This document shows, piece after piece, positions 1 to 9,359 of a DNA stretch of 64,000 bases; the stretch's first letter is position 1; each line of letters opens with the position of its first letter. The notes beneath the pieces were generated by a model. It saw nothing but the letters and a program-made list of their open reading frames with translations, searched no databases and was not told the origin of the DNA. The stretch is taken from the NCBI RefSeq assembly GCF_000364445.2, contig NZ_CP043538.1:5785447-5849446 (forward strand), given 5' to 3'. The stretch comes from Methylobacterium mesophilicum SR1.6/6. Lineage in GTDB: Bacteria; Pseudomonadota; Alphaproteobacteria; Rhizobiales; Beijerinckiaceae. The translations under genes were made by a program, and so were the position numbers.

Positions 1-377
1 CCGGCACGATCGAGATCGCGCCGCTGGCCTTCATGCGCGGCCGGACCCTGACCAATGCCGTGGTGCTCCTCGACGAGGCGCAGAACACGACCTCCATGCA
101 GATGAAGATGTTCCTCACGCGCCTGGGCGAGGGCTCGCGGATGATCATCACGGGCGATCCGAGCCAGATCGACCTGCCGCCCGGTCAAAAATCCGGTCTC
201 GTCGAGGCCGTCAGCGTGCTGGAGGGCGTCGAGGGGATCGGCCATGTCCGGTTCAAGGATGTCGACGTGGTGCGCCACGACCTCGTCCGCCGGATCGTCA
301 CCGCCTACGAGCGCGCTGCCCACGGCGTCAGCGAGGCCGACCGGAATCCGAACCCCAGGCGCCGGCCGCTGGTGTGA
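1..377 (+). CDS. phoH: PhoH-like ATPase, 3' part only
   Basis: The reading frame is open from the window edge (first full codon at base 3), so the N-terminal part lies outside. The visible ~124 residues are the C-terminal part of a PhoH-family P-loop ATPase. They include a Walker B/DEAQ segment (LLDEAQNTT), the [21 protein letters not shown] stretch typical of the family (PhoL, C-terminal half of RNA helicase-like folds), and a short charged tail. PhoH proteins are linked to RNA metabolism, often together with YbeY. The stop codon overlaps or abuts the start of ybeY, and the order phoH-ybeY-corC-lnt is the usual alphaproteobacterial operon. No start codon is claimed because the gene is partial. 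Confidence 0.93.
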   Translation, partial: GTIEIAPLAFMRGRTLTNAVVLLDEAQNTTSMQMKMFLTRLGEGSRMIITGDPSQIDLPPGQKSGLVEAVSVLEGVEGIGHVRFKDVDVVRHDLVRRIVTAYERAAHGVSEADRNPNPRRRPLV

Positions 378-379
378 TC

Positions 380-859
380 ATGCCGCATGAGATCGATCTC
401 GCCGTCGAGGACGAGCGCTGGGAGACCGCGATCCCGGATCTCGAATCGCTCGTGATCCGCGCCGTGGAGGCCGGGCTGGCCATCGTCCCCGAAAACCCGG
501 CGGGCCCCGTCGCGGTCAGCATCGTCCTGACGGACGACGCCGCCGTCCGGGAGCTGAACCGGACATGGCGCGGCAAGGACAAGCCGACCAACGTCCTCTC
601 ATTCCCGGCGGCCTCTCAGCCTAGGCATCTCGAAGCCGCGACGCCGCTTGGCGACGTGGTCCTTGCTTACGAGACCCTGGTGCGCGAGAGTGCGGAGCAG
701 TCGAAGCCGCTCCAGAATCACCTCGCGCACCTCCTCGTCCATGGCACCCTGCATTGTCTCGGTCAGGACCACGAGATCGGCGAGGCCGAGGCCGATGCCA
801 TGGAAGCCCTTGAGGTCGCGGCCCTTGCGACCCTCGGCATCCCGGACCCCTACGCCTGA
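380..859 (+). CDS. ybeY: Endoribonuclease YbeY (rRNA maturation factor)
   Basis: This is a single-domain zinc metalloprotein of about 159 residues, the normal family length. YbeY acts in 16S rRNA 3'-end processing and ribosome quality control. The zinc signature is clear near residue 125: HGTLHCLGQDHE, the family H-G-x-L-H-x-x-G-x-D-H with three His ligands. Upstream, the LNRTWRGKDKPTNVLSFP segment is also family-typical. I chose ATG at 380. A GTG at 374 overlaps the phoH stop and is an alternative that would add two residues. The gene sits between phoH and corC and is surely cotranscribed with them. Confidence 0.95.
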   Translation: MPHEIDLAVEDERWETAIPDLESLVIRAVEAGLAIVPENPAGPVAVSIVLTDDAAVRELNRTWRGKDKPTNVLSFPAASQPRHLEAATPLGDVVLAYETLVRESAEQSKPLQNHLAHLLVHGTLHCLGQDHEIGEAEADAMEALEVAALATLGIPDPYA

Positions 860-895
860 GCGCACGACGCCCGAACGCTCCCAGATCAGAGAGAC

Positions 896-2029
896 ATGAC
901 CAACGATCGAAGTCGCGGCGCGGCCCTGGCCGCGCCCAGTTCCACCGAGGGCGAATCCCAGACGCGGGAGCCCTGGTACGACCGCCTGCTCCAGGCGCTC
1001 CACCTCAAGCCGCGCGATTCGCTGCGTGAGGGCCTTGAGGAGGCGCTGGCCGAGCCGGATGCCGGCGAGAGCGGCCTTACCCCGCTCGAGCGGATCATGC
1101 TCAAGAACGTTCTGGGCCTGCACAAGGTGCGCGTCGACGACGTGATGATCCCGCGGGCCGACATCGTCGCGGTGTCCAACGATACCAGCCTCGGCGATCT
1201 GCTCAAGCTGTTCCGCACCGCCGGCCATTCCCGTCTGCCGGTCTACGGGGAGACCCTCGACGATCCCCGCGGCATGGTCCACATCCGCGATCTCGTCGAC
1301 CACATCGCCGCCAAGGCCGAGCCGGCCCGCCGCAGCGCCCCGGCCGCCGTCAAGGCCGCGGAGCCTGGCGTCGACGGGGTCGCGGATGCGTCGGTCGCGC
1401 CGCGGGTTCGCCGGGTGGCGGCCCGGCTTCCGCGCGGGCTCGACCTCGGCAAGGTCGACCTGACGACGACCCTGGCGGCCGCGCGCATCCAGCGTCCGGT
1501 CCTGTTTGTGCCGCCCTCCATGCCGGCGATCGATCTGCTGGTGCGGATGCAGGCGACGCGGACCCACATGGCCCTCGTCATCGACGAGTACGGCGGCACC
1601 GACGGCCTGATCTCGATCGAGGATCTGATCGAGGTCGTGGTCGGCGACATCGAGGACGAGCACGACGTCGCCGAGGACAAGCATGTCCAGCGCGTCGACG
1701 GCGAGGGCGAGGTGTTCGTCGCCGATGCCCGCACGCCGCTGGCCGAGGTCTCTGAGGCGACCGGCGTCGATCTGGTGGCGGCGGTCGGTGAGATGGCCGA
1801 GGAGATCGACACGCTGGGCGGTATGATCGTGACATTGGCCGGGCGCGTCCCGTCGCGCGGCGAACTGATCGCCGGTCCGGGCGACCTTGAGTTCGAGGTG
1901 CTCGACGCCGATCCCCGGCGCCTGAAGCGCCTGCGCTTCCACAAGGGCGCGGCGCGGATCGCCACTGTGGTCCCCCTCGCCTTGCCCCCGCCCTCCAGCG
2001 CGCCGGTCACCGAGACGCCGCACCCGTGA
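896..2029 (+). CDS. corC: CorC/HlyC-family CBS-domain protein
   Basis: This soluble 377-residue protein has a tandem CBS pair (from about residue 78, VDDVMIPRADIVAV, to ~245) and a C-terminal CorC/HlyC transporter-associated domain (~residues 285-365). No membrane segments are visible, so it is the cytosolic CorC/TlyC-like type, associated with Mg2+/Co2+ handling or membrane damage, rather than the membrane-bound CNNM type. The two halves of the CBS pair are separated by an Ala/Arg/Val-rich insert of about 60 residues (~140-200) that looks low-complexity. The gene follows ybeY by 36 bases and precedes lnt by 10, so it is part of the same operon. The exact biochemical role of the family is unsettled. 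Confidence 0.9.
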   Translation: MTNDRSRGAALAAPSSTEGESQTREPWYDRLLQALHLKPRDSLREGLEEALAEPDAGESGLTPLERIMLKNVLGLHKVRVDDVMIPRADIVAVSNDTSLGDLLKLFRTAGHSRLPVYGETLDDPRGMVHIRDLVDHIAAKAEPARRSAPAAVKAAEPGVDGVADASVAPRVRRVAARLPRGLDLGKVDLTTTLAAARIQRPVLFVPPSMPAIDLLVRMQATRTHMALVIDEYGGTDGLISIEDLIEVVVGDIEDEHDVAEDKHVQRVDGEGEVFVADARTPLAEVSEATGVDLVAAVGEMAEEIDTLGGMIVTLAGRVPSRGELIAGPGDLEFEVLDADPRRLKRLRFHKGAARIATVVPLALPPPSSAPVTETPHP

Positions 2030-2039
2030 CGGGCGCGGC

Positions 2040-3719
2040 ATGACTCGACTAGCGGACGGCTATGCCCGCTCCTCCGCGGCGCCGGGCGTATCTGCGCGGG
2101 AGCCGGCGTCTGGTCCCCCGCGCGGTGCGGTCCTGGTCATCCTGCGCCTGACCGGATGGCGCCGACTCAGCTTGGCCTGGATCGTCGGCGCGCTCGGGGC
2201 CCTGGCGATGCCGCCTTACGGCATGCTGCCGGCCCTCATCCTTTCCCTGACCGTCGCGGTCTGGCTCCAGGACGGGGCCTCCGCCGGCCTCACGACCCTT
2301 CGGCGATTCTGGCCGTGCTTCCTGCTCGGCTGGGCGTGGGGCTTCGGCTACCTCACCGCCGGCCTGTGGTGGCTCGGACAGGCCTTCCTCGTGGAGGCGG
2401 ACGAGTTCCTCTGGGCATTACCGCTCGGCGTCATCGGCCTGCCCTTCGGGCTAGGCCTATTCTACGGGGCGGGCTTCGGGGCGGCCGGCCTCCTGTGGGG
2501 GCGCGGGCCCGCGCGAATCGCCGCCCTGGCCTTCGGGCTCGGCGGCGCCGAGTGGCTCCGCGGCCACCTGTTCACGGGCTTTCCCTGGAACACCCTCGGG
2601 ATGGCGCTCGCCCAGAACCTCTGGCTGATGCAGTGGGCCGCGGAGATCGGGCTTTACGGCCTGACGATCCTGGCCGTCCTGATCTGCGCCGCGCCCGCGA
2701 CGCTCGCCACCGGATCGCACCCGCGCAGCCGGTACGGTCCCAGCGCGGCGGCCGCAATCGTGCTGATCGGCATGGGTCTCTACGGCGCCGCGCGCCTCGG
2801 ACCGCCCGATCCGGCCGTGGCCGGCGTTCGGCTGCGCCTCGTGCAGCCGAACCTGCCTCAGGACGCCAAGTTCAGGCCCGAGAACCGGGCCGACATCGTG
2901 GACCGCTACATCGAGCTGAGCCAGCGTCCCGTAGGGGCCGGCGAGGCCGAGCCGACCCACATCGTCTGGCCGGAATCCGCCTTCCCGTTCCTGATTCAGC
3001 GCGATCCCGACGCCTTGGCCAAGGTCGCGGCCGGCCTCAAGCCGGGTCAGCACCTGATCACCGGCGCGGCCCGCGCGGAGGAGCCGCTGCCCGGCGAGCG
3101 GCTGCGCTACTTCAACGCCGTGATGGTGATCGGCCCGGGCGGTGCGATCTCCGACACCTACGACAAGGTTCACCTCGTTCCCTTCGGCGAGTACCTTCCG
3201 GCGCCGCTCGACGCCGCCCTGCGGGCGCTCGGCCTGCGCCAGTTCGTGGCGATCCCGGGCGGCTTCTCCGCCGGGTCGGCCGCCGCCCAGCGGATCCTGA
3301 CAGTTCCGGGCCTGCCACCGGTGGCGGCGACGATCTGCTACGAGGCGATCTTTCCCGGTGCGATCCTGCCCGCCGGTCAGGCCGTACCGGTGGCGCCCGG
3401 CCTGATCCTGAACGTCACCAACGACGCGTGGTTCGGCGACACGCCGGGTCCCCGCCAGCACCTCGCGCAGGCACGCCTGCGCGCCGTCGAGGAAGGGCTG
3501 CCCCTCGTGCGCGACGCCAATACCGGGATCTCCGCGGTGGTCGACCCGCACGGTCGGATCGTCGCCCAGACCAAACTGGACGAGGAAACGTGGCTCGATG
3601 CCGATCTGCCCGCCCCGATCATCGGAGGCACCCTGTACCGCCGGATCGGCGACGCTGCCTTCGCCCTGATGCTCGCCGCCTGCCTCGGCGGCGCCCTGAT
3701 CGCGCGTCGGCAACCGTGA
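2040..3719 (+). CDS. lnt: Apolipoprotein N-acyltransferase Lnt
   Basis: This inner-membrane enzyme transfers the third acyl chain onto the N-terminal Cys of apolipoproteins. The N-terminal ~270 residues carry several hydrophobic helices, followed by a periplasmic carbon-nitrogen-hydrolase domain and a final C-terminal membrane helix. The catalytic triad is readable: Glu312 in WPESAF, Lys376 in YDKVHLVPFGEY and Cys433 in TICYEAIFP. Length 559 is slightly above the usual ~510-540, the extra being a ~35-residue Ser/Pro/Ala-rich N-terminal tail. A later start could remove that tail, for example near the hydrophobic stretch after residue 35. It is the last gene of the phoH-ybeY-corC-lnt set. Confidence 0.95.
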   Translation: MTRLADGYARSSAAPGVSAREPASGPPRGAVLVILRLTGWRRLSLAWIVGALGALAMPPYGMLPALILSLTVAVWLQDGASAGLTTLRRFWPCFLLGWAWGFGYLTAGLWWLGQAFLVEADEFLWALPLGVIGLPFGLGLFYGAGFGAAGLLWGRGPARIAALAFGLGGAEWLRGHLFTGFPWNTLGMALAQNLWLMQWAAEIGLYGLTILAVLICAAPATLATGSHPRSRYGPSAAAAIVLIGMGLYGAARLGPPDPAVAGVRLRLVQPNLPQDAKFRPENRADIVDRYIELSQRPVGAGEAEPTHIVWPESAFPFLIQRDPDALAKVAAGLKPGQHLITGAARAEEPLPGERLRYFNAVMVIGPGGAISDTYDKVHLVPFGEYLPAPLDAALRALGLRQFVAIPGGFSAGSAAAQRILTVPGLPPVAATICYEAIFPGAILPAGQAVPVAPGLILNVTNDAWFGDTPGPRQHLAQARLRAVEEGLPLVRDANTGISAVVDPHGRIVAQTKLDEETWLDADLPAPIIGGTLYRRIGDAAFALMLAACLGGALIARRQP

Positions 3720-3737
3720 ACCCCGCGTGAGCCTCAC

Positions 3738-4982
3738 GTGACCCCCGATCGCACCGCTCCGGGCCGGTTCCTGCTCGGGCTCGCGCTGATGCTGGTCGCG
3801 TTCAACCTGCGGCCGGCACTGAGCACGGTCGGCCCCCTGCTGGCGACCATCCGCGACGGGACCGGCTTGGGCGCCGGCGGTGCCGCAATCCTCACGACGC
3901 TACCGGTACTCTGCCTCGGCATTGCCTGCGCCCTGGCCGCGCCGCTGATCCGGCGAATCGGCCCTGACCTCGCCGTGCTGGCGGGATCCACGATCCTGGC
4001 GGCCGGCCTGACGCTGCGCGGCCTCGGCGGTCTCTGGCCGCTCTTCGCCGGGACGGCGCTGGCCGCCATCGGCATCGGGCTCGACAACGTGCTCCTGCCG
4101 GCCCTGGTGAAGCGCGATTTCGCTGCCAGCGGCGGCCTGATGACCGGCCTCTACACCATGACCCTCTGCCTCGGGGCGGCCGCGGGCGCCGGGGCGGCGG
4201 TGCCGGTGGAGCACGCATTGGGCGGGGGCTGGCCCTCCGCTCTGGCGATTTGGTCGCTGCCGGCGCTGGCCGCTGCCTTCCTGTGGATCCCGTTCGCCCG
4301 CCGGACGGTCTCGACCGCCGCGCCCTCCGCCGGGCGACTGCTCCGCAACCCGCTGGCGTGGTGGGTGACGGGCTTCATGGGCCTGCAATCGTCGCTCGCC
4401 TACATCCTATTCGGCTGGCTGCCGCTGCTCCTCCAGGGGCGCGGCCTGACACCGCTGGATGCGGGGCTCTACGCCTCGCTGACCACGCTGGTTCAGGCCC
4501 CCGGCGCTCTGCTGACCGCCATGCTGGCCGCCCGCGCCCGGGATCAGCGGGCCTGGATCATCGCCATCCCGGGGCTCACCGCCGCGGCCTTCCTGGTCCT
4601 CGCCTTCGGGGCGGATTCGCTGCGCATCCCGGCCGCCGGCGCGCTCGGCTTCGGGGTCGGCGGATGCTTCGGCCTCGGACTGACCCTGATCGTGCTGCGC
4701 GCCGCCGACGCGGCGAGCGCCGCGGGCCTGTCGGCCATGGCACAGGGCATCGGCTACACGGGCGCCTGCCTCGGCCCGCTGGTGTTCGGCCTCGCCCATG
4801 AGGCCACAGGCGGATGGGGCGTACCGGGGGCGCTGTTCGTCGGCATCGCCGTCGTGGCGATCCTGATCGGTCAGGCCGCCGGCCGCGACCGAAGGGTCAG
4901 CGCGGCGGAGCCGGAGCCGCAAAATGCCTCCGCTCAGCCGTCGACCGCGCTCCACCCGGCCAACCCGGCCAGCGGCTCCTGA
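3738..4982 (+). CDS. MFS transporter, CynX/NimT (cyanate permease-like) family
   Basis: This 414-residue protein has about 12 hydrophobic segments and an N-terminal FNLRPALSTVGPLLATI stretch characteristic of the CynX/NimT branch of the major facilitator superfamily (cyanate and 2-nitroimidazole transporters and related drug exporters). It starts 18 bases after lnt, so it may be transcribed by read-through, although it is functionally unrelated. Its 3' end overlaps the 3' end of the convergent cupin gene by 49 bases. Substrate is not inferable: no cyanase or other catabolic gene lies beside it. Confidence 0.85.
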   Translation: MTPDRTAPGRFLLGLALMLVAFNLRPALSTVGPLLATIRDGTGLGAGGAAILTTLPVLCLGIACALAAPLIRRIGPDLAVLAGSTILAAGLTLRGLGGLWPLFAGTALAAIGIGLDNVLLPALVKRDFAASGGLMTGLYTMTLCLGAAAGAGAAVPVEHALGGGWPSALAIWSLPALAAAFLWIPFARRTVSTAAPSAGRLLRNPLAWWVTGFMGLQSSLAYILFGWLPLLLQGRGLTPLDAGLYASLTTLVQAPGALLTAMLAARARDQRAWIIAIPGLTAAAFLVLAFGADSLRIPAAGALGFGVGGCFGLGLTLIVLRAADAASAAGLSAMAQGIGYTGACLGPLVFGLAHEATGGWGVPGALFVGIAVVAILIGQAAGRDRRVSAAEPEPQNASAQPSTALHPANPASGS

Positions 4983-5410
4983 TCATAGCGCGCCATCAGG
5001 TCGGTCATCGCGGCCTGATCCGAAAGGCGACCGTTCGCGGCCAGCCGGGCGAGCCCCTCGAAGAATCCCTCACGGCCGAGGGCCGGCGCGAAGCTCAGCG
5101 TGAAGCGCACCGGCCGGTCGCCGCGATTGGCGAAGGCGTGGGAAACGCCGGGCGGGATCAGCGCGAATTCGCCCGGGCCGAGGTCGTGATCCGTCCCCTC
5201 GATGTGAAGCGCGAGCCGGCCGGCCTCCACCTGGAACGTCTCTGTCAGTCGGGCGTGGCGGTGCAATCCGGCGCCGGGCGTGCGCGGATCCATGTCGACC
5301 CGGTAGATGCCAAGCCCGTCGGCCGTCTCGTCGCTGCGCGCCAGATAGGAGACACGCATGCCACCGATGACAGCGTTCGGGCCGAGACGGTGGTGCACGA
5401 CATGCGCCAT
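4934..5410 (-). CDS. Cupin-domain protein
   Basis: This is a small protein (158 residues) with one conserved cupin barrel: GLHRHARLTETFQVEAG carries the first metal-binding motif (HxH..E), and GEFALIPPGVSHAFANRG the second (final His). Such proteins bind a metal and may be dioxygenases, isomerases or sensors; nothing here narrows this. The frame extends upstream to a TTG at 5437. I prefer ATG at 5410 because a GAGGG Shine-Dalgarno sequence lies seven bases before it and the upstream extension falls inside the katA terminator. The gene converges on and overlaps the MFS gene. Confidence 0.8.
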   Translation of the reverse strand: MAHVVHHRLGPNAVIGGMRVSYLARSDETADGLGIYRVDMDPRTPGAGLHRHARLTETFQVEAGRLALHIEGTDHDLGPGEFALIPPGVSHAFANRGDRPVRFTLSFAPALGREGFFEGLARLAANGRLSDQAAMTDLMARYDQEPLAGLAGWSAVDG

Positions 5411-5430
5411 CACAGCCCTCGCCCTCTGTT

Positions 5431-5467
5431 CAAACAAAAATCCCGCGCGGCCGAGTGACCGCGCGGG
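5431..5467 (-). terminator. Rho-independent terminator of katA
   Basis: A perfect 9-bp GC stem (5442-5450 with 5459-5467, loop of 8) is followed on the minus strand by a TTTTTGTTTG tract at 5440-5431. It lies 28 bases after the katA stop and just upstream of the cupin start, so it should separate the two minus-strand genes. Confidence 0.85.
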
Positions 5468-5494
5468 CTCCGAGTGCGATCGAGACCGCCAGGC

Positions 5495-7084
5495 CTACTC
5501 CGCGGCGACCCGATGCGCCTGCGAGCCGTCCGAGTAGGTCTCGGACTGCAGGCGCTTGCCCGGGGCGGCGCGGCCCGGCAGTGGCGGCAGCGCCTTGGCC
5601 TTCTCCAGATCGATCCCGGCACCCTCGGCGACGCGGCGGCCGTAATCCTCGTCCGCGTGCCAGAAGTGCCAGACCATCCGGAGCTGGATCGGCTCGGGGC
5701 ACTGCTTCATATCGGCGACGAGGTTGGCGATCAGGTCGTCGCGCTCCCAGTCCGCGAAGGAGCGGTAGCGAACGCCGGCCTGGGTGTAGTCGTCCTCGCA
5801 ACGCGAGGTTTGATACCGGCCGAGACGGCCCTCCACCGGCTGGTGGTAGTCCTTCGCGGGCTTCGGCGCCTCGCGCAGGCCCTCGGCCAGGGTCGAGGGC
5901 TCGTAGTTGATGTGCTTGTTCGGGCCGGTGCCGTCGACCGTGTAGGCCATCTGACCGTCGCGCTGGTTCGAGTAGACCCTTACGCCCGGCTGCGGCGCGT
6001 TGATCGGCAGCTGCAGGTAGTTGGCGCCGACGCGGTAGCGCTGCGTGTCCGAATAGGACAGCGTCCGACCCTGAAGCATCTTATCGTCCGAAAAGTCGAT
6101 GCCGTCGACCAGCACACCGGTGCCGAAGGCCGACTGCTCGACCTCGGCGAAGAAGTTGTCCGGCACGCGGTCGAGCACCATGCGGCCCACCGGCAGCAGC
6201 GGGAACTGGTCGACCGGCCACAGCTTCGTGTCGTCCAGCGGGTCGAACGACAGGTGGTCGTTCGGGCCGTCCGGCATGATCTGGACGCAGAATTCCCACT
6301 CGGGGAAATTGCCGGCCTTGATGTTGTCGTAGAGGTCGCGGGTCGCGTGGCCGACATCCTTCGCCTGGATCTCGGAGGCCTGCTGCGAGGTCAGGTTGCG
6401 GACGCCCTGCTTCGGCTCCCAGTGAAACTTGCAGAGCACGGCCTCACCCTGGTCGTTGACCAGCTTGTAGGTGTTGACGCCCGAGCCTTCCATCTCGCGG
6501 TAGTTCGCCGGGATGCCCCAGGGCGACTTCAGGTGCGTCACCATGTGGATCGACTCAGGGTGCTGGGCCACGAAGTCGAAGAAGCGCCACGCCTCCTGGC
6601 GGTTCGTCACCGGATCCGGCTTGAACGCGTGGATCATGTCGGGGAACTTGATCGCGTCGCGGATGAAGAAGACCTTCAGATTGTTGCCCACGAGGTCCCA
6701 GTTGCCGTCGACGGTCTTGAACTTGACCGCGAAGCCGCGCGGGTCACGCTCGGTTTCAGGGCTCTCCTTCGCGCCGGCGACGGTCGAGAAGCGCACGAAC
6801 ATCGGCGTCTTGACGCCAGTCTCGTTCAGCACGCGGGCGCGGGTGTACTTGGAGGCCGGCTCGTCGCCGATCTTGCCGTAAGCCTCGAACCAGCCGTGGG
6901 CGCCGGCGCCGCGGGCGTGGACGACGCGCTCCGGGATGCGCTCGCGATCGAAATGCGTGATCTTCTCGATGAACTGGTAGTTCTCGAGCGTCGCGGGGCC
7001 GCGCTCACCGACCGTGCGGGTGCTCTGGTTGTCGCGGACCGGGTGGCCCTGGCGGGTGGTCAGGATCGGGCGTTGATCGCTCAT
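5495..7084 (-). CDS. katA: Monofunctional heme catalase KatA
   Basis: This enzyme decomposes H2O2 to water and oxygen. The 529-residue length fits the small-subunit catalase clade. Key residues are present: distal His56 in [12 protein letters not shown], distal Asn128 in GNWDLVGNN, and the heme-ligand Tyr344 in the [10 protein letters not shown]-x3-Y motif. The protein is typically cytosolic and tetrameric with an NADPH-binding clade architecture; NADPH binding itself cannot be judged here. It is divergent from oxyR across a 135-bp gap that carries an OxyR-type half-site, so peroxide induction through OxyR is the likely control. An upstream GGAGAG supports the ATG at 7084. Transcription ends at a strong terminator at 5467-5431. 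Confidence 0.97.
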   Translation of the reverse strand: MSDQRPILTTRQGHPVRDNQSTRTVGERGPATLENYQFIEKITHFDRERIPERVVHARGAGAHGWFEAYGKIGDEPASKYTRARVLNETGVKTPMFVRFSTVAGAKESPETERDPRGFAVKFKTVDGNWDLVGNNLKVFFIRDAIKFPDMIHAFKPDPVTNRQEAWRFFDFVAQHPESIHMVTHLKSPWGIPANYREMEGSGVNTYKLVNDQGEAVLCKFHWEPKQGVRNLTSQQASEIQAKDVGHATRDLYDNIKAGNFPEWEFCVQIMPDGPNDHLSFDPLDDTKLWPVDQFPLLPVGRMVLDRVPDNFFAEVEQSAFGTGVLVDGIDFSDDKMLQGRTLSYSDTQRYRVGANYLQLPINAPQPGVRVYSNQRDGQMAYTVDGTGPNKHINYEPSTLAEGLREAPKPAKDYHQPVEGRLGRYQTSRCEDDYTQAGVRYRSFADWERDDLIANLVADMKQCPEPIQLRMVWHFWHADEDYGRRVAEGAGIDLEKAKALPPLPGRAAPGKRLQSETYSDGSQAHRVAAE

Positions 7085-7206
7085 GCGTACCGTCTCTCCG
7101 TTCTGCGAAGGCTCTCGGTGACAACGGGGCCAGCCTGGAACCGTTCTGGTGCGTGGTTATGACCCCGGTGGAACCCCGAGGCAAATGCATCGTCACAAAG
7201 GTTCTG

Positions 7207-7221
7207 ATAGACGTGATCTAT
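7207..7221 (+). promoter_or_regulatory. OxyR-type operator overlapping the oxyR start codon
   Basis: The sequence ATAG-N7-CTAT is a perfect dyad matching the core of one OxyR half-site (ATAG..CTAT). The final CTAT shares its last two bases with the oxyR ATG at 7220. The position between divergent katA and oxyR suggests OxyR represses its own gene and activates katA. Only one clear half-site was found; the expected second element 22 bp upstream is weak. Confidence 0.6.
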
Positions 7222-8155
7222 GAACCTCGCCGGCCTATCCCTCCGCGACCTTGAGTATGTCGTCGCCGTCGCGGACGAAGGCCATTTCGGCCGAGCGGCG
7301 GAGCGCTCCAACGTCAGCCAGCCGACGCTCAGCGTGCAGGTCCGCAAGCTGGAAACCGCGCTCGGGCTCACCTTGTTCGAACGCTCGAATCGCCGGGTGC
7401 TGCTCACGGAGGCGGGGCAGGTCATCGTGCGGCAGGCGCGTGTGGTCCTGGCCGAGGCGCAGCGGCTCCTCGCGCTGGCCAGCGAGGGGCGCGGCGCTCC
7501 GCTGACGGGGCGACTCGTACTCGCGGCGATCCAGACGCTGGGACCGTATCTCTTCCCGTTGGTGATGCGACCGCTGCGCGAGCAGTACCCGCTGCTGATG
7601 CTCTCGCTGTCCGAATCGCGCACGGCCGAGATCATCGAAGGCCTGCGCGACGGGCGCATCGACGCCGCCCTGGTGTCCCTGCCTGTGGCGCAGCAGGGGC
7701 TGGCGGTCTCGCCCCTCTTCATCGAACCCTTCTGGCTCGCCTGCCCGTCCGAGCACGCCCTCGCCCGCGGCGGCGCCCTCTCGGCGACGGAGATCGCAGG
7801 ACCCGACCTCCTGCTTCTGGACGAAGGGAACTGCCTGCGCGACCAGGCCATCGCGGCGTGCGGCGCCGGCTCCTCGGTCGGCCGCCACGCCACGAGCCTT
7901 GAGACGCTGCGGTCGATGGTGGCGGCCGGTGCCGGATACACGCTGCTGCCGGCCCTGGCCGTGCCGTCCGGGCCGGACCCGACGGGCCTCACGGTGACGC
8001 GGGCGTTCGACGTTGACGGGCTGGGCCGTACCGTGGCGCTGATCTGGCGGGCCAGCGATCCCCGTGGCACGGGGCTCGCCAGTCTCGCGGCCTTCTTCCG
8101 CGCGCATGCGCCGCCCGGCACGGCCGCCTGTCGCGACGGCGATGGGATCCTGTAA
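7220..8155 (+). CDS. oxyR: LysR-family peroxide sensor OxyR
   Basis: This is a 311-residue LysR-type regulator with an N-terminal winged helix-turn-helix (residues ~6-65, including GHFGRAAERSNVSQPTLSVQVRKLE) and a C-terminal substrate-binding-like domain. It carries Cys205 and Cys214 in the context EGNCLRDQAIAAC. This matches E. coli OxyR C199/C208 in spacing and surroundings (GHCLRDQA..C), the disulfide switch that senses H2O2. It is divergent from katA, its probable target. The start codon overlaps an ATAG-N7-CTAT site, consistent with autoregulation. The identity is stronger than a generic LysR call because of the Cys pair and the catalase neighbour. Confidence 0.93.
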   Translation: MNLAGLSLRDLEYVVAVADEGHFGRAAERSNVSQPTLSVQVRKLETALGLTLFERSNRRVLLTEAGQVIVRQARVVLAEAQRLLALASEGRGAPLTGRLVLAAIQTLGPYLFPLVMRPLREQYPLLMLSLSESRTAEIIEGLRDGRIDAALVSLPVAQQGLAVSPLFIEPFWLACPSEHALARGGALSATEIAGPDLLLLDEGNCLRDQAIAACGAGSSVGRHATSLETLRSMVAAGAGYTLLPALAVPSGPDPTGLTVTRAFDVDGLGRTVALIWRASDPRGTGLASLAAFFRAHAPPGTAACRDGDGIL

Positions 8156-8279
8156 GGGGCTCGGCCGGCGAGAAACTGTCAGCCTTGACGGAGATGCGGG
8201 GCCGCCGTGCCGAAACTCCGCCGTGACAGAGCCAATATTGCCGTGTAGCGCGGGTCTTACGCCCGACCGTCTTGAGCGG

Positions 8280-9359
8280 GTGGATACTTCGCCGGTTCCC
8301 TTGCCCTCGCTCCGCACCTTCGGCCTCTGGGTCGCCCTTATCGCCGTCGCAGCCATCGTTTCCTACGGGCTGATGCGCGCGCAGTTTCCGGCTGCGCTGC
8401 TGCTCGGGCCCATGATCGCGGCGATCGCGTTCGGCGTCGGCGGCTCTCGGCTCCGGGTGCCGCGACCGGCCTTCCAGGCTTCGCAAGCGGCGATCGGTTG
8501 CCTCGTGGCGCACGCGGTGACCGGGCAGATCGCCCAGACGCTGCTGGAGGACGGCCCGCTCATCGTCGCCGTGGTGCTGGTGACCGTCGCGGTCAGCGGC
8601 CTCGTCGGCTGGATCCTGACGCGGCTGCGCGTGCTTCCCGGGACCACGGCGGCCTGGGGCTCGTCTCCCGGCGGCGCGTCCGCCATGGTTGCGATGGCCG
8701 AGGATTTCGGGGCCGACCCGCGCCTCGTCGCCTTCATGCAGTACGTGCGCGTCGCCGCCGTCGTGTTCTCGGCCTCGCTGGCCGCGCGGTTCCTCATGGA
8801 ATCTCCCATCCCGGGCGCCGCCGCGGGAGCCGGCGAGGTGACCGGGCCCCTCTCCCTTCTGGCGACCCTGACGGTCGCCGTCCTGGGCGCCGGCGCCGCG
8901 CTCGCCCTGCGGGTGCCGGCTGGCGCGCAGGTCGGACCGATGGTCCTCGGCAGCCTGCTCCACGCCACCGGCGTGGTTCGCATGGCCCTGCCGGTCCCGC
9001 TCCTCGAGATCGCCTATGCCTGCATCGGCATCTATGTCGGCCTGCGCTTCACCCGGGAGACCCTGCGCCTGACCGTCACGGCCCTGCCCGGTATTCTGGT
9101 GGCGACCTTCTCGGTGATCGCGCTCTGCGCGGCCTGGGGCTGGGGGCTGACCCTGCTGCTGCCGATCGATCTCCTCACCGCGGTCCTCGCCACGAGTCCG
9201 GGCGGGCTCGATTCGGTGGCGATCATCGCGGTCGGCTCGAAGGCGGACGTCTCCTTCGTCCTCGCCGTCCAGACGCTGCGTCTGTTCGTGGTGCTGCTCA
9301 CCGGGCCCCTTCTGGCCAAGTGGATCAGCAGGTCCGTACCGGAAACCGCGTTGCGATGA
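8280..9359 (+). CDS. AbrB-family (putative ammonia monooxygenase-type) membrane protein
   Basis: This is an integral membrane protein with about 10 hydrophobic segments in two similar halves, each carrying a family signature (LLLGPMIAAIAFG early, VGPMVLGSLLHATG late, and WGSSPGGASAMVAMAEDFGADPRLVAFMQYVRV between). This is the AbrB duplication family, sometimes misnamed ammonia monooxygenase; its function is unknown, with transport or regulation suggested. The start is uncertain. The frame is open back into oxyR, and I chose GTG at 8280 because the hydrophobic core begins about 10 residues later; GTG 8223 is possible. The stop overlaps the dgkA start (ATGA), so the two are translationally coupled. 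Confidence 0.8.
   Translation: MDTSPVPLPSLRTFGLWVALIAVAAIVSYGLMRAQFPAALLLGPMIAAIAFGVGGSRLRVPRPAFQASQAAIGCLVAHAVTGQIAQTLLEDGPLIVAVVLVTVAVSGLVGWILTRLRVLPGTTAAWGSSPGGASAMVAMAEDFGADPRLVAFMQYVRVAAVVFSASLAARFLMESPIPGAAAGAGEVTGPLSLLATLTVAVLGAGAALALRVPAGAQVGPMVLGSLLHATGVVRMALPVPLLEIAYACIGIYVGLRFTRETLRLTVTALPGILVATFSVIALCAAWGWGLTLLLPIDLLTAVLATSPGGLDSVAIIAVGSKADVSFVLAVQTLRLFVVLLTGPLLAKWISRSVPETALR

Noticed and set aside
599..2041. 480-codon antisense frame over ybeY and corC
   Set aside because: It is a GC-rich shadow with no domain; the plus-strand genes are a conserved operon.
5411..5437. TTG start for the cupin gene
   Set aside because: The extension lies within the U-tract side of the katA terminator; ATG 5410 has its own GAGGG site.
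7185..7199. Second OxyR half-site 22 bp upstream of the first
   Set aside because: The sequence at the expected spacing matches ATAG/CTAT poorly (ATGC and CAAA).
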